From Galbula dea (lineage: Eukaryota; Chordata; Aves; Piciformes; Galbulidae), in the NCBI GenBank assembly GCA_013399015.1, contig VWZX01010566.1, positions 124,001-188,000 on the forward strand: 64,000 bases of DNA, read 5' to 3'. Within the stretch, counting starts at the first letter, position 1. Every line of letters starts with the position of its first letter. Made by a program: the position numbers and the translations under genes. This document shows, in pieces, positions 12,501 to 63,539 of the stretch. The notes beneath the pieces are model-generated. The model made no database searches and had not been told where the DNA came from. It saw only the letters and a program-made list of their open reading frames with translations.

Positions 12501-14509
12501 GCTGTGTACTGGGCAGTGCAGCACTGGGCTGTACTGGAAGGCTTCTTGGGGCTTTCAGCTTAGTGCTGTCAGCCCTGGAGTCCACAGGTGAGGTGGTTTG
12601 AGGTGGGAACTCATGGCTGTGTCCCTAGGCTTGATCAGTGTGGTCACCTCTTGACTGCACTGGTTGCCTTACTCTTGCAGATTTGATGTCTGTCAAAAGG
12701 ATGATGGAGAAGATGGGGGCTCCAAAGACCCACCTAGAACTGAAGAAGATGATCTCTGAGGTGACTGGAGGGGTTAGTGAGACCATCTCATACCAGGACT
12801 TTGTCAACGTGATGCTTGGGAAGCGTTCTGCTGTGCTCAAACTGTGAGTGTCCTGGGGAGAGGCAGGGCCTGAGCTGGGAAGCAGGAGCTGTTCTGCCTG
12901 CTGGAGCTGGGGCTGTGTGTGTTGGGTGTTTGGGGAGGGGAGATAAGGAGCCTTGTGAAGGGAGAGTTTGGAGGGAGACGTGAGAGGGTGTAAAAGCCCA
13001 CGTCTGGGCTGAGCACTGCCTGCTGTGTGTCAGCACAGGCTTCTGCTCCCTGCAGACTGACTCCTTCCCCAAGGGTCTGCAGGCACTCAGCACTGCAGAA
13101 CTTCTTCCTCTCTCTTTTCCTGAGGCTCCTGCTGGCTTTGGGGATGGAGGCTTCCCCCATGAATGGTGGCAGGACTTGACTGGTGAACAATGGTCCTGCC
13201 AACACCAGCAGCGCTGGCTCCTGTTCCCACAGGATGCTCCCTCCCTGCCTGGTTTTGGAGAGGCAAGGAGTGGATGGAGAGAGGACACAGGCTGGAAACA
13301 GCTGGCTTCTGCTGGGAGAGGTTTGCTGCAGCGCAGGCTGCCAGCACCAGCCTCCCACGGCCCCCTCTGCCCTCTCCACAGGGCTCTGAAAGTCCTGCTG
13401 TAGCCAATGGCTTCCAAACACTTGCTTGGCTCCATCTCCACCCCACTGAAGCCTGGCTTCTCCTTTCACAGCCACAGAGGCTGACCCTGCTTTTGTGTCT
13501 GTAAGCACCATGAATAGGAGCTGCTCCTCTCCAGCCCCCTGCCCCTTTCTGAAGGCAGCTTTAGAAACCCAGCCAGCTTTCAGGGCAGGTTGGGGGAGAA
13601 GGATCTTACTCCTGCATCTCATGTGGTCCCTCCAAGTCTGTATGTGCTTGCTGGCAATGAGTCTCTCCACTCCCCACTGAGTGCCCTGTGTCTGCATCCT
13701 GGGGTGCTCCTCTTGCAAGCATTCCCAGACTCCTGACCCCCCTGCTCCTTTCAGGCTGTCCCATACCTTCCATCTTTCCTCTCAACTGCAGCAGCTTCCA
13801 CAGATGGGTCCCTTCTCTTGCTGACAGACACCCCATTGTCTGCTGGCCTCTTCAGAGCAGGAGCAGCAGTGTAAAGCTGGTCCCCAGAGCAGTGCAGCCC
13901 TTTGATCCCAGGCATTCCCTGCACGTCTGCAGTCCTCAGGGAGGAAGACAGTGCTCATGGTTCCCAAATGCTTGGGATTCTTCTAGCCACTGCCTTGCTC
14001 CTTGTCTCTGCTCTCTTCCCTGGCTGTAGTTCCTTGTGTGGTGCTGGTGTTTGAATGTTCTGCTCTGTGGTTATGTACCAGGTGGGCCAGGGATGGTGTT
14101 TGCCTTCATGCATCAGGAGAGCTTGGTCTGCAGTGTGTGCCCAGGGGATTTGGGAAGTAGCTGTCTAAATAAAACCTGCTAATCCTCTGGGCTCTGAGAG
14201 GAAAACCAACAGAGGCTTTGGGAACCTGCTACTGGGAAAGCAAAAGTGCCTGCCAGGCTGGCAGCACTGCCCTCTGATGGCTTTCCTGCCTCTGCTAATT
14301 ATTGGATGCCCTTTGTGGAGGAGGCAGATGCTAGCTGTCAGCAGATAAAATGATCTCACTCCCAATCATGGGTAAAGATGCACCTGCTTTTGTCACTGGT
14401 ATTGTCTGTTGTGTTTTGCAGAGTCATGATGTTTGAAGGAAAAGCCAATGAGAGCAACCCCAGACCTTCTGGTCCACCTCCAGAGAGAGACATAGCCAGC
14501 CTCCCTTGA
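3580..14509 (+). CDS. AIF1L: Allograft inflammatory factor 1-like (Iba2), five coding exons
   Basis: Exons 3580-3657, 8607-8673, 11510-11551, 12681-12843 and 14422-14509 join in frame to 145 codons plus TGA; human AIF1L has 150. All junctions are GT-AG. The product is an actin-binding, actin-bundling EF-hand protein of membrane ruffles. The EF-hand loop at residues 55-66 begins DLNNQGEID but has Ser instead of Glu at position 12. The second EF-hand ([17 protein letters not shown]) lacks most calcium ligands, as in the AIF1 family. The C-terminal end (GKANES...[12 protein letters not shown]) is almost identical to the human protein. The N-terminus is the least certain part. The ATG at 3580 has a purine at -3 and starts [20 protein letters not shown], unlike human [20 protein letters not shown] until the shared RLxEIN. 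An alternative upstream first exon cannot be excluded. Intron 1 (4.9 kb) holds a minisatellite and a CR1 fragment. Introns 2-4 hold nothing recognised. Confidence 0.9.
3881..4105 (+). repeat. ~34-bp GC-rich minisatellite in AIF1L intron 1
   Basis: Successive copies pair a pyrimidine block (GTCCCCTCTGCAGG or similar) with a G/T block (GGGGTTTTTGCCCCC). GTCCC-type landmarks fall at about 3902, 3941, 3974, 4008, 4041 and 4076, a period of 33-39 bp. Each copy carries a pyrimidine tract followed by GCAG, so the array is a string of 3'-splice-site-like sequences starting about 220 bp after exon 1. Copies have diverged noticeably. Confidence 0.8.
6668..6930 (-). mobile_element. CR1 LINE 3'-end fragment (minus orientation)
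   Basis: The sequence begins CATGGAATGTTTTGGTTTGG, then AAAGGACCTTTCAAGGTCAT and CTAGTCCAACCCCCCTGCAG. It continues through the conserved AGAGCAGGTTGCTCAGAGCC and CTCTGGGCAACCTGGGCCAG blocks. These are the reverse complement of the avian CR1 3' region. It is 5'-truncated, as usual for CR1, and lies in AIF1L intron 1. Confidence 0.9.
7628..7715 (+). repeat. Short degenerate tandem repeat (GAGATCCT..GTGACCCCAGAG)
   Basis: Two to three imperfect copies of a ~35-45 bp unit share GAGATCCTGGTGACCCCAGAG, CTAGTGACCCCAGAGGTCCT and TTTCCTGGTGACC. It is a small local duplication in AIF1L intron 1. Confidence 0.6.
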
Positions 14510-15712
14510 GAGGGCAGCCTGGGGAACAGGCACTGGTTGCTTTGCTGGTCTGTGATGGAGGTTTGCCTGTGCTTTGTCACTCTTTCCTATGGACAGTCCT
14601 AGTCTGCAACTAACCTGCCTTAGAGGAACAGCAAGGGAAGCTGGAGACCCCAGCTCATGTCTTTCTGCTGCATCCCTTAGCCAACTTGATTTGTTAGAAG
14701 CTGTAGCACCAATTGTGATGAGACAACAGTGAGATAACCTTGTGATCCTGCTCCTCCCTCTGCCCTCCCTCCATTCCTCAGACAGGAGCTATCTTCCTCC
14801 TAGTGTAGGATCCAGAGCTCTGCTTGTCACAACAGGCTCCTCAAGGGCCTTGCTGCGAGGCATGGAGGCTTTCTGTGGCAAAGCCCCTGACAGCAGCTTC
14901 ATGGGTGCAAAGAAACAAGTGCCTTCCCTGCTTCATCCTGTGCTTCCTGACTTGGGACCAGTTCTTCCCCTCCTCACCTCACCAAAACACAAGTGGAGCT
15001 CCCACAGCCGTGCCCTGGTTGAGTGCTAGGTGAAGGTGGGAGGTAGTGCCTGGACACAGAGGTTTGCCTGCAGGGCATGGCTGGCTGCAGGGGCAGCTGC
15101 TGTCTGCCCCTGGGTTCATCCTGCAGTCAGATCTCAGTGGGTGCAACCCCAGCCACTGCAAGTGAGGGTGATTAAAGCTACCTTAGGGGTTCCCTTCCTG
15201 CAAAATCTCTCCTTGGACCCAGCCAGGAGCATAACCTCTGGTCTCTGTCCTGTCCATCGAGTGCAGAAGCAAGCCTGCTGTGGTGCCTCTGCAGACCTTT
15301 GGGAAGGCTTAGAGGAAACTAAACCTTCAGGTGAGAGGAAGCTGGGTGACTAAACTGTGAGCTCTGCCAGACCACTTGCAGAGGAGGATTTGTCCCTCTG
15401 CCCTGTGCAGAGCTCCTGGAGGGTGTTTCAGCCTGGTGCCCTGGGGCTGGTGAGGTTTCCCTGATGGATAAGTCCTCAAGTCTGCAAAGTAAGACTGGCT
15501 CTAAGTGTGGAGTGGGAGCTGGGCTCCAGATGTAGCTAGGGCTCTCTTATCCACACTCTGGTTTCTGCAGTGATTCTTGCTCCACACACCGTTTCTGGAA
15601 CCCAGATGTTTGCTCTTTGCCCTTTCCCTGCTCTTGTCTTAAATGTTCTTCACAACTTTTAACTTTCCTTTTGTTAAATCATGGTTTAATAAATGAGTTT
15701 GTAAAGGAAATG
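14510..15712 (+). other. AIF1L: AIF1L 3' UTR with canonical poly(A) signal
   Basis: The sequence after the AIF1L stop runs about 1.2 kb to AATAAA at 15688-15693, giving expected cleavage near 15710. A second AATAAA at 15874-15879 could serve a longer isoform. A long 3' UTR is also what I recall for the human gene. No ORF or repeat is recognised within it. Confidence 0.65.
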
Positions 15713-16960
15713 CAGATGATTAACTCCACTGGGCTGATTCTTCCTGCCAAAGGCTGCACTTCTAAATAAGGAAAACAACAACATTCTCACTACTGCCTGC
15801 ATGAAAACCAAAACTGTAATGGAGAGCAAAAAGTCTGAGCAAAAGCAGCACCAGTCTACTTGTAAGGACTGAAAATAAATCTTCTGAAGCCACACTGTGT
15901 CAGTGCATTTAGTGCAGCTCCTCTGAAGCTGAGTGTGTAGGATTGGTTGCAGATTAAGGGAGCTGCTTTCCAAGTCTGTTAATATAAACCCTTAAATAGA
16001 TCCTGGAGATAGGTTTGAACTCTCTTGATCTGATCTTTATCTGTAACAGCTGAGGGAATGCCATGGAGTTTGTGTGAGGAAATGCAGAGGTCACCCAGAA
16101 GCTGTCTTTTTTTCTGCCTTCCTGCAAAAAGGCAGGTGGTGGTGCTTAGTTTAAGGAATAACTTGTTTATCAAGAGCAGACACTTGTAATACTTCTGTTG
16201 AAAGAGGCTTCCAGCCCCCTCCTCTCTGCTCCTGAAGCAATTGCCTGAGGTGACTGGTCTGAGTTACCACAGTGGAGACCAGGCTGCCTGGGGGAATAAC
16301 TGGGTGCACTTTTTCCACCTGTTCTCAGAAGGACAGAACTGTCCTTAGCACAGAGCCCTGTGCCTGCTTCCTGCTGCTTGTTAGCCTCTGGGAATGCACC
16401 TGCTCTCCTCGGCTGAATGTGTTAAAGCTGTTGTTCAGTTCAAAAATCAAGGGAGCATATTACACAAGGGAAATCTGAATGTGGTTTGCCACAGTTCAGG
16501 TCACTGCCCAAAGCCATCACTGCTTTTGTCTCTGTGGAAATCCTTGTCCTGGAAAAGAGCAGCACAACAACCTGCTAGAGCTGGAGACAGCTCTTCGCAA
16601 CGTGTCTGTGTCCCCACAGGGCTAAGTGCTAAGGTGTTGCACTCCCTGTGCTGGCACTGAGTGGGGGCTGAACCCCCCCGAGCTTCAGGCAGGAGGGAGC
16701 AAGGAAACAACGCCAGGTCCTGCTGTGACGGTCAAACCCCATGCTGCTTTTGTGGAGCTCTGGAGCACACTAAGCCTGTCCCTGCTAACAGAAACCTATT
16801 TCCTGCTCAACCATGTGGAAACAGAGATGTACAGGGACCCACCCTGGAGCACTAAACCATGTGCTCCCACTACAGTCCACGCTAAGAGTGAGATTTGCTT
16901 AGAGCTGCAGCAACACAGGACCTCTGCTGCAGAAAAACCATCCAAGTCCCTTACCAAGGC
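15713..16960. other. Intergenic AIF1L-NUP214, no gene recognised
   Basis: Contains the alternative AATAAA at 15874 and a small perfect inverted repeat around 16114-16135 (CTGCCTT, seven-base loop, AAGGCAG). Otherwise unique-looking sequence with no exon or CR1 fragment that I can identify. Confidence 0.5.
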
Positions 16961-17064
16961 CTAAGGGAGAGCGGAGCAGCTTCCTACCAGCCCTATGGCC
17001 CACACCGCGTCCCTTCCACAGCCTGTCACCCCTCACAACCCAGGCCAAGCCCTCCGCAGGGTGT

Positions 17065-17146
17065 CCAGGGCCTGTCCCATCAGGCTGGATCCCCTCGGGA
17101 GCCCCAGGGCCTGTCCCATCAGGCCAGATCCGGATCCTCCAGGGCC
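17065..17146 (+). repeat. 39-bp direct repeat upstream of the NUP214 promoter
   Basis: CCAGGGCCTGTCCCATCAGG occurs at 17065 and again at 17104, 39 bp apart and exact over that length. A third partial CCAGGGCC lies near 17139. The units are followed by C(T/C)GGATCC or CAGATCCGGATCC. They lie 350-430 bp upstream of the NUP214 start codon. Confidence 0.8.
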
Positions 17147-17149
17147 GGC

Positions 17150-17495
17150 GGCCTCGGCCTGCAGCACTCCCCACCACCGGATCAGGCCCCACACCAGCAC
17201 ATAAGGACAAAAGAGTTTATTACACGCAGCCGCCTGCTGAGGCTCGCATGGGGTCAGGCGTTTACCCTCCCATCCCTCAGCCCCGGCTCCCAGCGCCGCT
17301 GCCGCCACCATAAAGCAGGTCCCGTTGGAAGCCTCCAGCCGCTGCTGACCATCGATACCTGAGGCTAGAGCGGCCCCGCCAGGCACCAGCGAGACGTCGG
17401 GCTAGAGCGGCCCGACCGGAAGCGGAAGCGAGAGGCGTGGCGGGCGCGTGGGGATTTCCGGCCGTGCTGCGGGCCGTTGGGCTGCCGGTGCCGCC
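17150..17495 (+). promoter_or_regulatory. NUP214: NUP214 CpG-rich promoter with ETS sites; possible antisense unit
   Basis: CpG-rich sequence immediately before the NUP214 ATG. ACCGGAAGCGGAAGCGAG at about 17414-17431 gives two tandem ETS-family GGAAG cores, and GATTTCCGG just downstream of it carries one in reverse orientation. This is usual for housekeeping and nucleoporin promoters. No TATA box is seen. On the minus strand an AATAAA lies at 17217-17222, where a short divergent antisense transcript from the same promoter could end. The start codon context GTGCCGCCATGG is a full Kozak match. Confidence 0.65.
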
Positions 17496-57150
<39,655 letters not shown>

Positions 57151-57360
57151 GAACATCCAGAGCTCCCTGTAGAGCTGTGCTGTAGCTCCTGCCTTCATGA
57201 GTCACCTCCATGACCAGTAGCCAGACAAGTTTCCTGTTGAGATGCAGGTTCTCAGACTGCTTGGGTTTGGGTGGTTTTTCTAAGGAAAAGATTTTGCTTA
57301 TTTTTGTGCAACAGTTGTTCTCACTACATATTAAACTATTTTATCTGCCTTGCTGTTGTG
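57151..57360 (+). other. NUP214: NUP214 3' UTR
   Basis: A short non-coding tail. A variant poly(A) signal ATTAAA lies at 57330-57335, followed by a GT-rich stretch (TTGCTGTTGTGTTGG) that fits a cleavage region. A UTR of about 200 nt agrees with the short one I recall in human. A canonical AATAAA at 58783-58788 would give a longer alternative. Confidence 0.6.
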
Positions 57361-60300
57361 TTGGAAAGGTTTATCTCCCAGCTTCTAGAAGAACTAGGTG
57401 GATGCTGCATTACCAGTCCCATTCTGGGCTCAGCTCTCTGTGGTTCATCCCTTGCCTAGGCTAAGGAGCAGCTCAGGTTGGTTCCTGACAGACACCAGCC
57501 CATTTTCCCCTGAGGAGAATCACTGATTGCCTGAGGCTCTTCCAAAGGGGCTGGAGTTTGCCCTGCTAATTTTAAGTATAGGATGGGGAACATGCTCATC
57601 TAGCTGCAGTGCTAGAACTGAGTCATGTGTGAGCCAGAGGCTCAGAGGAGAAACGGGGAATGATCTGAGAGGGAACTGGCAGCGTGCAGAGCACGTTCCC
57701 ATGGCAGTAACATTCAGCAGAGGTGGGAAGGAGAAGCTCTTCTATTTTTACCTTCCTGTAAGTGCTGCAGAGCTCAGGAGATGCCTCCCTCAGTTCTAGG
57801 GAGAACTTCTGGCCCTGGAGTTAGGAGGGTGACCTCCACCCAGAGGCAGCTGATGGCTGTAGCTGTTGGACTCTGCTGTCAGCTCCATTTGTTCTGGCAG
57901 GCTGGTGATTGTGCTTTCTCCCTGGAGCTCCCAGCTCTAGTCAATATCCTTTGTGAAGTTCTCATATGTTTGGACTTGAACAGACTGAGCAAATGTTGGA
58001 AAGAATGCCCTGCAGGCACTCTGGACAAACACTTCCTAGCTGCTGCATCTGACCTCCATGGAACCTCTAATGATGTCATGGGTTTTGTTACTCTGAAAAA
58101 TGCTGCTGGAAAGAACAGCTTCTGTCTTAGCTGAGCAGATGCAGATGGGGTGTGTTCATCCTCTTGGTCCTAGGAGGGCTTTGGGCTCCTTCTGCTTTTT
58201 CTGGTTGCAGCAGAAACACTCTCCTGTTTCTTTGGGTGGTTGTTTTAATAGCACAGGTGTCATTTTCTGGCTTGGTGGCCAGGTGGCCACTTTGGGGAGT
58301 TGCAGATAGTTAATAACTTCTTGTTTTCATGCCCAGTGTCATAAACTGAATACTTTATCTAAATACTTGAGCAGCAGCTCCTGAAGAAGTGTTTGGGTTT
58401 TGGTTTTTCCAAGTCAATCTAAGAAGTTAGCTTGTCCTCACTCCTATCCTGGTTGTGGAAGGTGTCCTCCTCACCTCTGCACCTGGGAATGGCATTAGGC
58501 AGGCTCCCTTTAAACAGGGAGACACCCGAGACACAGGAACACAGCCTGCAGGGAGGGCTTGGTTTTGGCTACAGAGATGCTTTGCAAGGCTGTGGGCTCC
58601 AAGGCTTTTCCATGCACTCTGGAGGATGACCCCTGGCACAGCACATGTCCAAGGTTGTGTTTGTCATCTCCCTTCCCCTCTGATGGAGCAGAGCAAGGGA
58701 GTGTGAGCAGTGCTGGGACCACAGCCCTGGGGCAGGGGAGAAGAGCTCTGATGTTTGCTGGGTTGGAGAAGGAAAGAGGGGGAATAAAGAAGCTGAAGAT
58801 GGATTGAAGTGTGCCTCCTAGTCTGTTCAACATGTACAATGTATATTTCTGAAGGCCTAGAGGTGATTCTGCTGTGCTGCTTCCCTTCCTCTTTATAAAT
58901 AGCAGCTGGCCCAAGCCTTTGACCTTAAATTCTTTGCATTAATCTCCCCTGGCTGTGGCATTCGACACCTCCCGGCCAGGCCCTGGCCCTATCAGCTGTG
59001 CTCCCCAGATAGCTACCGAGCCCCTGGCCAGGGAGAAGGTTGCCTTGGGGGGAATGTGATGTTGGCATGCTGAGCCATTTAAAGATTCTCTGCTGGGAAG
59101 GATGGGAGCAGTTGGGGGCTGTCCCTGCTCTGCTCCTCGGTACCTGTTTAGCTCCTTTCCCCTCTTGCAAGGGAAGGGCTGTCAGAATCCCTCCTGACTC
59201 TCAACCTGTGTTTTGCAATCACAGCTGAGAGGGCCCAGGCCCCTGAACTATCTGCCCTGGAGGAGCTGGTGCTGCTCCTGGTTTCCATAGTAGCTGCTGG
59301 AGGAACTGAGCAGCATTGGGGCTGATGGTGGCCAGGAGCTGAGAGGAGCATGCACAGAGCACATCGAAGGCAGCTCAGGAGAAGCTGCATTTTGATGAGA
59401 TGACTCAAGGACTCAGCAAGTGCATGTGGTGCTTGGCTGGTGCTTGCCAGAAGCTGTTCCAGCCTTGTCATCTGTGTGAGGTGGCCTGTGATCTCATGGC
59501 CTCTCTCCAGCTTGTTGTGGACAGATGTCTACCACAGAGTAAAGCTGCAAATGCTGCTAGCCCTGCTCTTGTCTGGAGAAGCCAAGGACCAGCTGGGCTT
59601 GGCCCTCACTGCAGTAGCTCTGCTGTCTGCTGGTTAGTCCTCAGATAACTAAGAGCAACCCTTCCAGGGGCACTCTTCAGGAGCTTCTCCTTCTGTCTGT
59701 GCTAATGTTGTGCCTCTTTTGCTTCCTGCCATTTCAGGATGAGAAGAAACCTTCCAAGGCTTTTGTCAAAGGTGGATTCCTAGCTGTGTTCTTTCATTAG
59801 CAATCCTTCCTCTCTCCCCTGAGCCTAGGCCGTGGCCTCCAGGCAGTGGAAAGCCAAGTGCTGGTGATGCTCTGCTGTGGCACAGCACTTACTGGCACTG
59901 TGACAGGCTTGTGGGGCAGAGGAGAGCCTGAGGTGGAGAGAGGAGGAACTCCTCAAAGCCTTGGAGAGACCAGAGCAGGGATTTCTGCTTCCTGGAGGAA
60001 AAAAAGGGTGAAATGGAGCTTTGTCCCAGAGAGGCACAAAAGGAAGAATTATTAGCATTTCATCTCTTGTACAGTCCTTGGAACAGAGCAGCAGTGGCCT
60101 CAGCCACACCCCTCCCTCCAGCTCTGCCTCCTCGGGGGGAGGACATCCTATCTGTGGCCCTTCTGTGCAGGGGTGACCGAGGACAAAGGCTGGTGGCATC
60201 CCCATGCTGTCGAACCGAGGAGGGAGCACAGGGCTGACCTTCATCCTCTGTGCCAGGGGGGTGTGTGGTGAGTCCTGGGCAGGAGCAGGACCCCTGGGAG

Positions 60301-61164
60301 AGAGGGGGGAGCTCAGAGAAGTGCTGCTGAGTATCCCAGCTGCTGGGAGCAAGGTAGTGGAAAGGCAAAGGCAGGGAGTGGCACCACCTCTCCTCCCACC
60401 CCTTTGCCCAGGAGCCAGGGGCCGTGTCTCTGCTTCCCTTCTCCCTGTGGCTGTGTCCCTGCTGCAGGCCCAGAGGCTGAAGTGCCATTTTATATATCCC
60501 TCCTTACTCTCCATGTGTCCTGCCCTTCTGCATCACCCTCAGCATTGCCTGCAAGGGAGAACAATCCTGCATCAGGCTGTGGCATGAGTGTGTCTGATGG
60601 TGCCAGGGGAGTTCTTGTTCCTGGGGAAATGTCATGGTGAGCTGCAGGGGCTGGGGGGAGGCAGGGGATGAGCAGCCCCTGCTCCACAGCGAGCTGGATC
60701 CTGTCCTCCTCAGAGCAGCAGTGAGGTCCCAGGGCCTTGCAGCCACTGAGCAAAGATTGACTCTTCCTCACTGAGGGATGAGCTTGGATGTGTCAGCAGC
60801 ACATTTGACTGCACACAGAGGCTTCTCTCCTTGCTCTCCCAGGGCCCCACGGTTACACTCAGCCCCTTCCCTGTCTCACACCTTCCCCACCTCGGTTTTC
60901 TGCAACTTCAGTAGGTCACAAAGCTCCTTCCCTGCAAACATGTCTGGCTCCTGCTGCAGAGCTGGGACATCTCTGGAAGTGCCTTTATCACACCCAGGCA
61001 CAGGTCGAGCTGCCAGTGCCTGTATCTGAACTCCTCCTGTTCCCTGAACACCAGATAAAGTGAAGTGTTGTGGGTGATAAAATGAGCAGCCATGGGCAGT
61101 GCCCTGGCCTCAGGCTGCAGCCCTGCCCCATCCCAGAGTCCCAATCCAGCACTGGAAGAGACTC

Positions 61165-61262
61165 CCACCCTCTTTTACTCCACCACCCTCTTACCCCACC
61201 CTTTCATCCTCTTTCCCTCTTACTCCACCCTTTTAGCCTCTCCCCCTCTGCCCCCACCCTCT
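61165..61262 (+). repeat. Pyrimidine-rich degenerate tandem repeat (ACTCCACCCTTTT-like)
   Basis: Repeated blocks of TTTTACTCCACCACCCTC, TTACCCCACCCTTTCATCCT, CTTACTCCACCCTTTTAGCC and CCCCACCCTCTCC. The strand is almost purely C/T over ~100 bp, with an irregular 25-30 bp period. Confidence 0.65.
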
Positions 61263-63295
61263 CCGAGCAGGGTCCTGGAGTGGCTCCTTGCAGAACCTCT
61301 GCAGGTCCAGGACCTCCAGCTCCCCAAACACACTGTGCTTAAATGACCTCAGATCAGCTTCTGCATGACAGGAGAAATTAGCTATTACTCTCTTTTTGAG
61401 GGGGAAAGGGGAGGCCAACCCCAAAGTGATAAGTCCTGGCTCTCCAGTGCTGCTCTCCTGTGGCCAGGAGCCTGAAGCCAACAGGTTTCTGAGGAGGAGT
61501 TTCCAAAGGCAGCCTTGGAAGCCTCCAGGTGGCTTGTCTGAGGAGCTCTGTCACAGTTCTGTGCAGGCAGCACATGACACAGTCTGTAGTTTACTCTCTT
61601 TTTTTTACAGATGCTTCAAGGCTCTTCAGGCCTTCCTTAGAAATATTTTGCTTTAAAACTTGAGAACGTGAAGGAGCAACAGGAGTGCTTGCAGCTGCTG
61701 CACGTGAAGAGCTTAGCAAGCTGGGAGAGAAGAAATAGCAAACCCTGATTTGCATCAGCAAAGGGAAGTCCCTGCAAAACGTTTGGGGCAGGGCCGGTGG
61801 AGGCCAAGCGGTGTTTCTGCAGTCAGAGGAAGTGTTGCCTCAGCCTGCTTCAAAATGAGGTTAGGAAATCATGTAGCAAAGAGACAAAAGCTCTAGAGAG
61901 GTGAAGTTTGATTTGTAGCCTCAGTGCAATGAGCAGTGGATGTTGGTGTTGCCACCATCACCCAGGCTCTGCTGGGTTCAGCAGTTAGTGTCCTTCCCAC
62001 CCTCCTCCTGATCTTCTCAGGGGAGTTTCCAGTGTCACTATGCAGACAAGAAGGGACCAAGTGCTTTTGGCCTTTTCAGGGTGTTACCCAAAAGAGCTGG
62101 GAGTTGGCTGATGTCCCCTCTCTGTCTCCCTCTCCCTCTAAAACTAGGACATCTAAATTTAACCTGCTATCAACAGATGAGGCTGTGGAGTTTCTAGGGG
62201 GGAAAGGAATCCCACTCAGAACCTGTCCTCTCCTCTGCTCAGGCCCCATCCATGCACATTCCTTTCCTTGAGCTGTGACCTCCCAGCCATTTCATTTCTC
62301 CCCTTTCTCCTCCTGCAGTTGGATTTGTGTCTCTGCCACATACTGGTGGAGCTTCCCAAGCTGACTCTGTGGCTGTTGGTACTTTAGGTGAAGACACACC
62401 TGGGTGGGTTGTGGGTGATGGTACCACGTCTCCTGCTGCCCAGCAGCAGCCTCCAAAGGGCTCTTGAGCTGCAAAGGTTGGCTGCAACCTCTAAGGAGCA
62501 TACCAGGCTTGTAACAGGCTCTTGTTTGCTCCAGGGAGATGCAGTGAAGCAGAGGCCTCAGTGTGAGGTGCACCTCGTTGAGGGGAGTCCCAGAGGTCAG
62601 GGTCCAGCCCCTGTGCTCAGGGGACACACTGGGAAAGCCCCAAGCATGGTGTGGCTGTGCCAGCCCCACTGGGCAGGAGGGTCTGGGGGTGCTGGGTGGG
62701 AGCTGATGCTGCAGGGGGAGATTGCAGCAGAGCAAGTCTGTTTGGAGAAGCCTTGGTGACACTTTGCAGCCTGGATCAGAGACTGGTGAAACAGCTAAAC
62801 TACTGAAAGAACAACACAGCCAGAGAAGCTCCTGTCTCCTTGGCACACAGGTGATGGGAATGAGCCCACGGTGGGATCAGCCCAGACCAGGAGGAGCTGG
62901 AGCACAGGCCTGGAAGGTGCCAGGGTTGGGCTCTGTGGCTTAACAGGCTGGAAGAGGAGCTGTGCTGGCCACTTGGCCAGGTACCCCCTGCTCTCCAGAA
63001 TGATTGCAGCACTTGACTGGAAAGCAAACAGAGCCTAACCATGAAAAGCATAAGGGAAAATACTGACATGGATCCAACTGCTATGTGGAAACCAGTCGTG
63101 TACTGCAGCAGCTTTTAACCCCTCCTGTGACCAGGTCTGATGGGGCAGGGGACTGTGGCCTGCCTGTGCAGTTGGTTGCCTCTCTTCAGACGTGGTATTT
63201 ACAGCTAACATCTGACCAGGCTTCTGCTGAAGAAGCAAACGGCGTCAGGAAGCAGAACCGTGCAGAAGTTCAGCTGCTGCCTGCACCAGCCAGCT

Positions 63296-63320
63296 CTGCC
63301 CTGCCCTGCCCTGCCCTGCC
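63296..63320 (+). repeat. (CTGCC)5 microsatellite
   Basis: Five uninterrupted CTGCC pentamers. Confidence 0.9.
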
Positions 63321-63539
63321 GAGATGCACAGCAGCCTAGCAAGGAGAAATCCAGGATGTTGGCTGCTATTTTGAACCAGAAACCTCCACCCTCTATCTGA
63401 TGCAGCTGCTCCAGACAGAAAAGGCACTGATGGTCAAGAGGGTGTTCGTGGCTGTCTCAGAGGGTGAGTGCAGAGATGCTGGAGCTGTAAATCCAAACCC
63501 AGCCACCACCCAAAGGACTCCAGGCAGACCTGTTTGAAA

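Larger units (their letters stand above)
57361..63539. other. Intergenic region downstream of NUP214, no gene recognised
   Basis: About 6.2 kb with only spurious open frames, no recognisable protein family and no CR1 fragment. By synteny with human, FAM78A (minus strand) should follow. None of its coding sequence is visible here. The region contains a pyrimidine-rich stretch at 61165-61262 and a CTGCC pentamer run at 63296-63320. Confidence 0.55.

Noticed and set aside
12837..13718. 293-codon open frame on the minus strand
   Set aside because: It is antisense to the AIF1L exon 4-5 intron and overlaps the exon 4 end, with no family resemblance and a composition typical of intron antisense.
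14164..14175. AATAAA inside AIF1L intron 4 as an alternative gene end, with a similar one near 5626
   Set aside because: Both are isolated hexamers in introns with no associated coding exon. They would truncate the protein and there is nothing else to support use.
59825..60514. 229-codon open frame on the minus strand downstream of NUP214
   Set aside because: I considered it as a FAM78A exon, but it shows none of the FAM78A sequence I know and no homology to any family I recognise.
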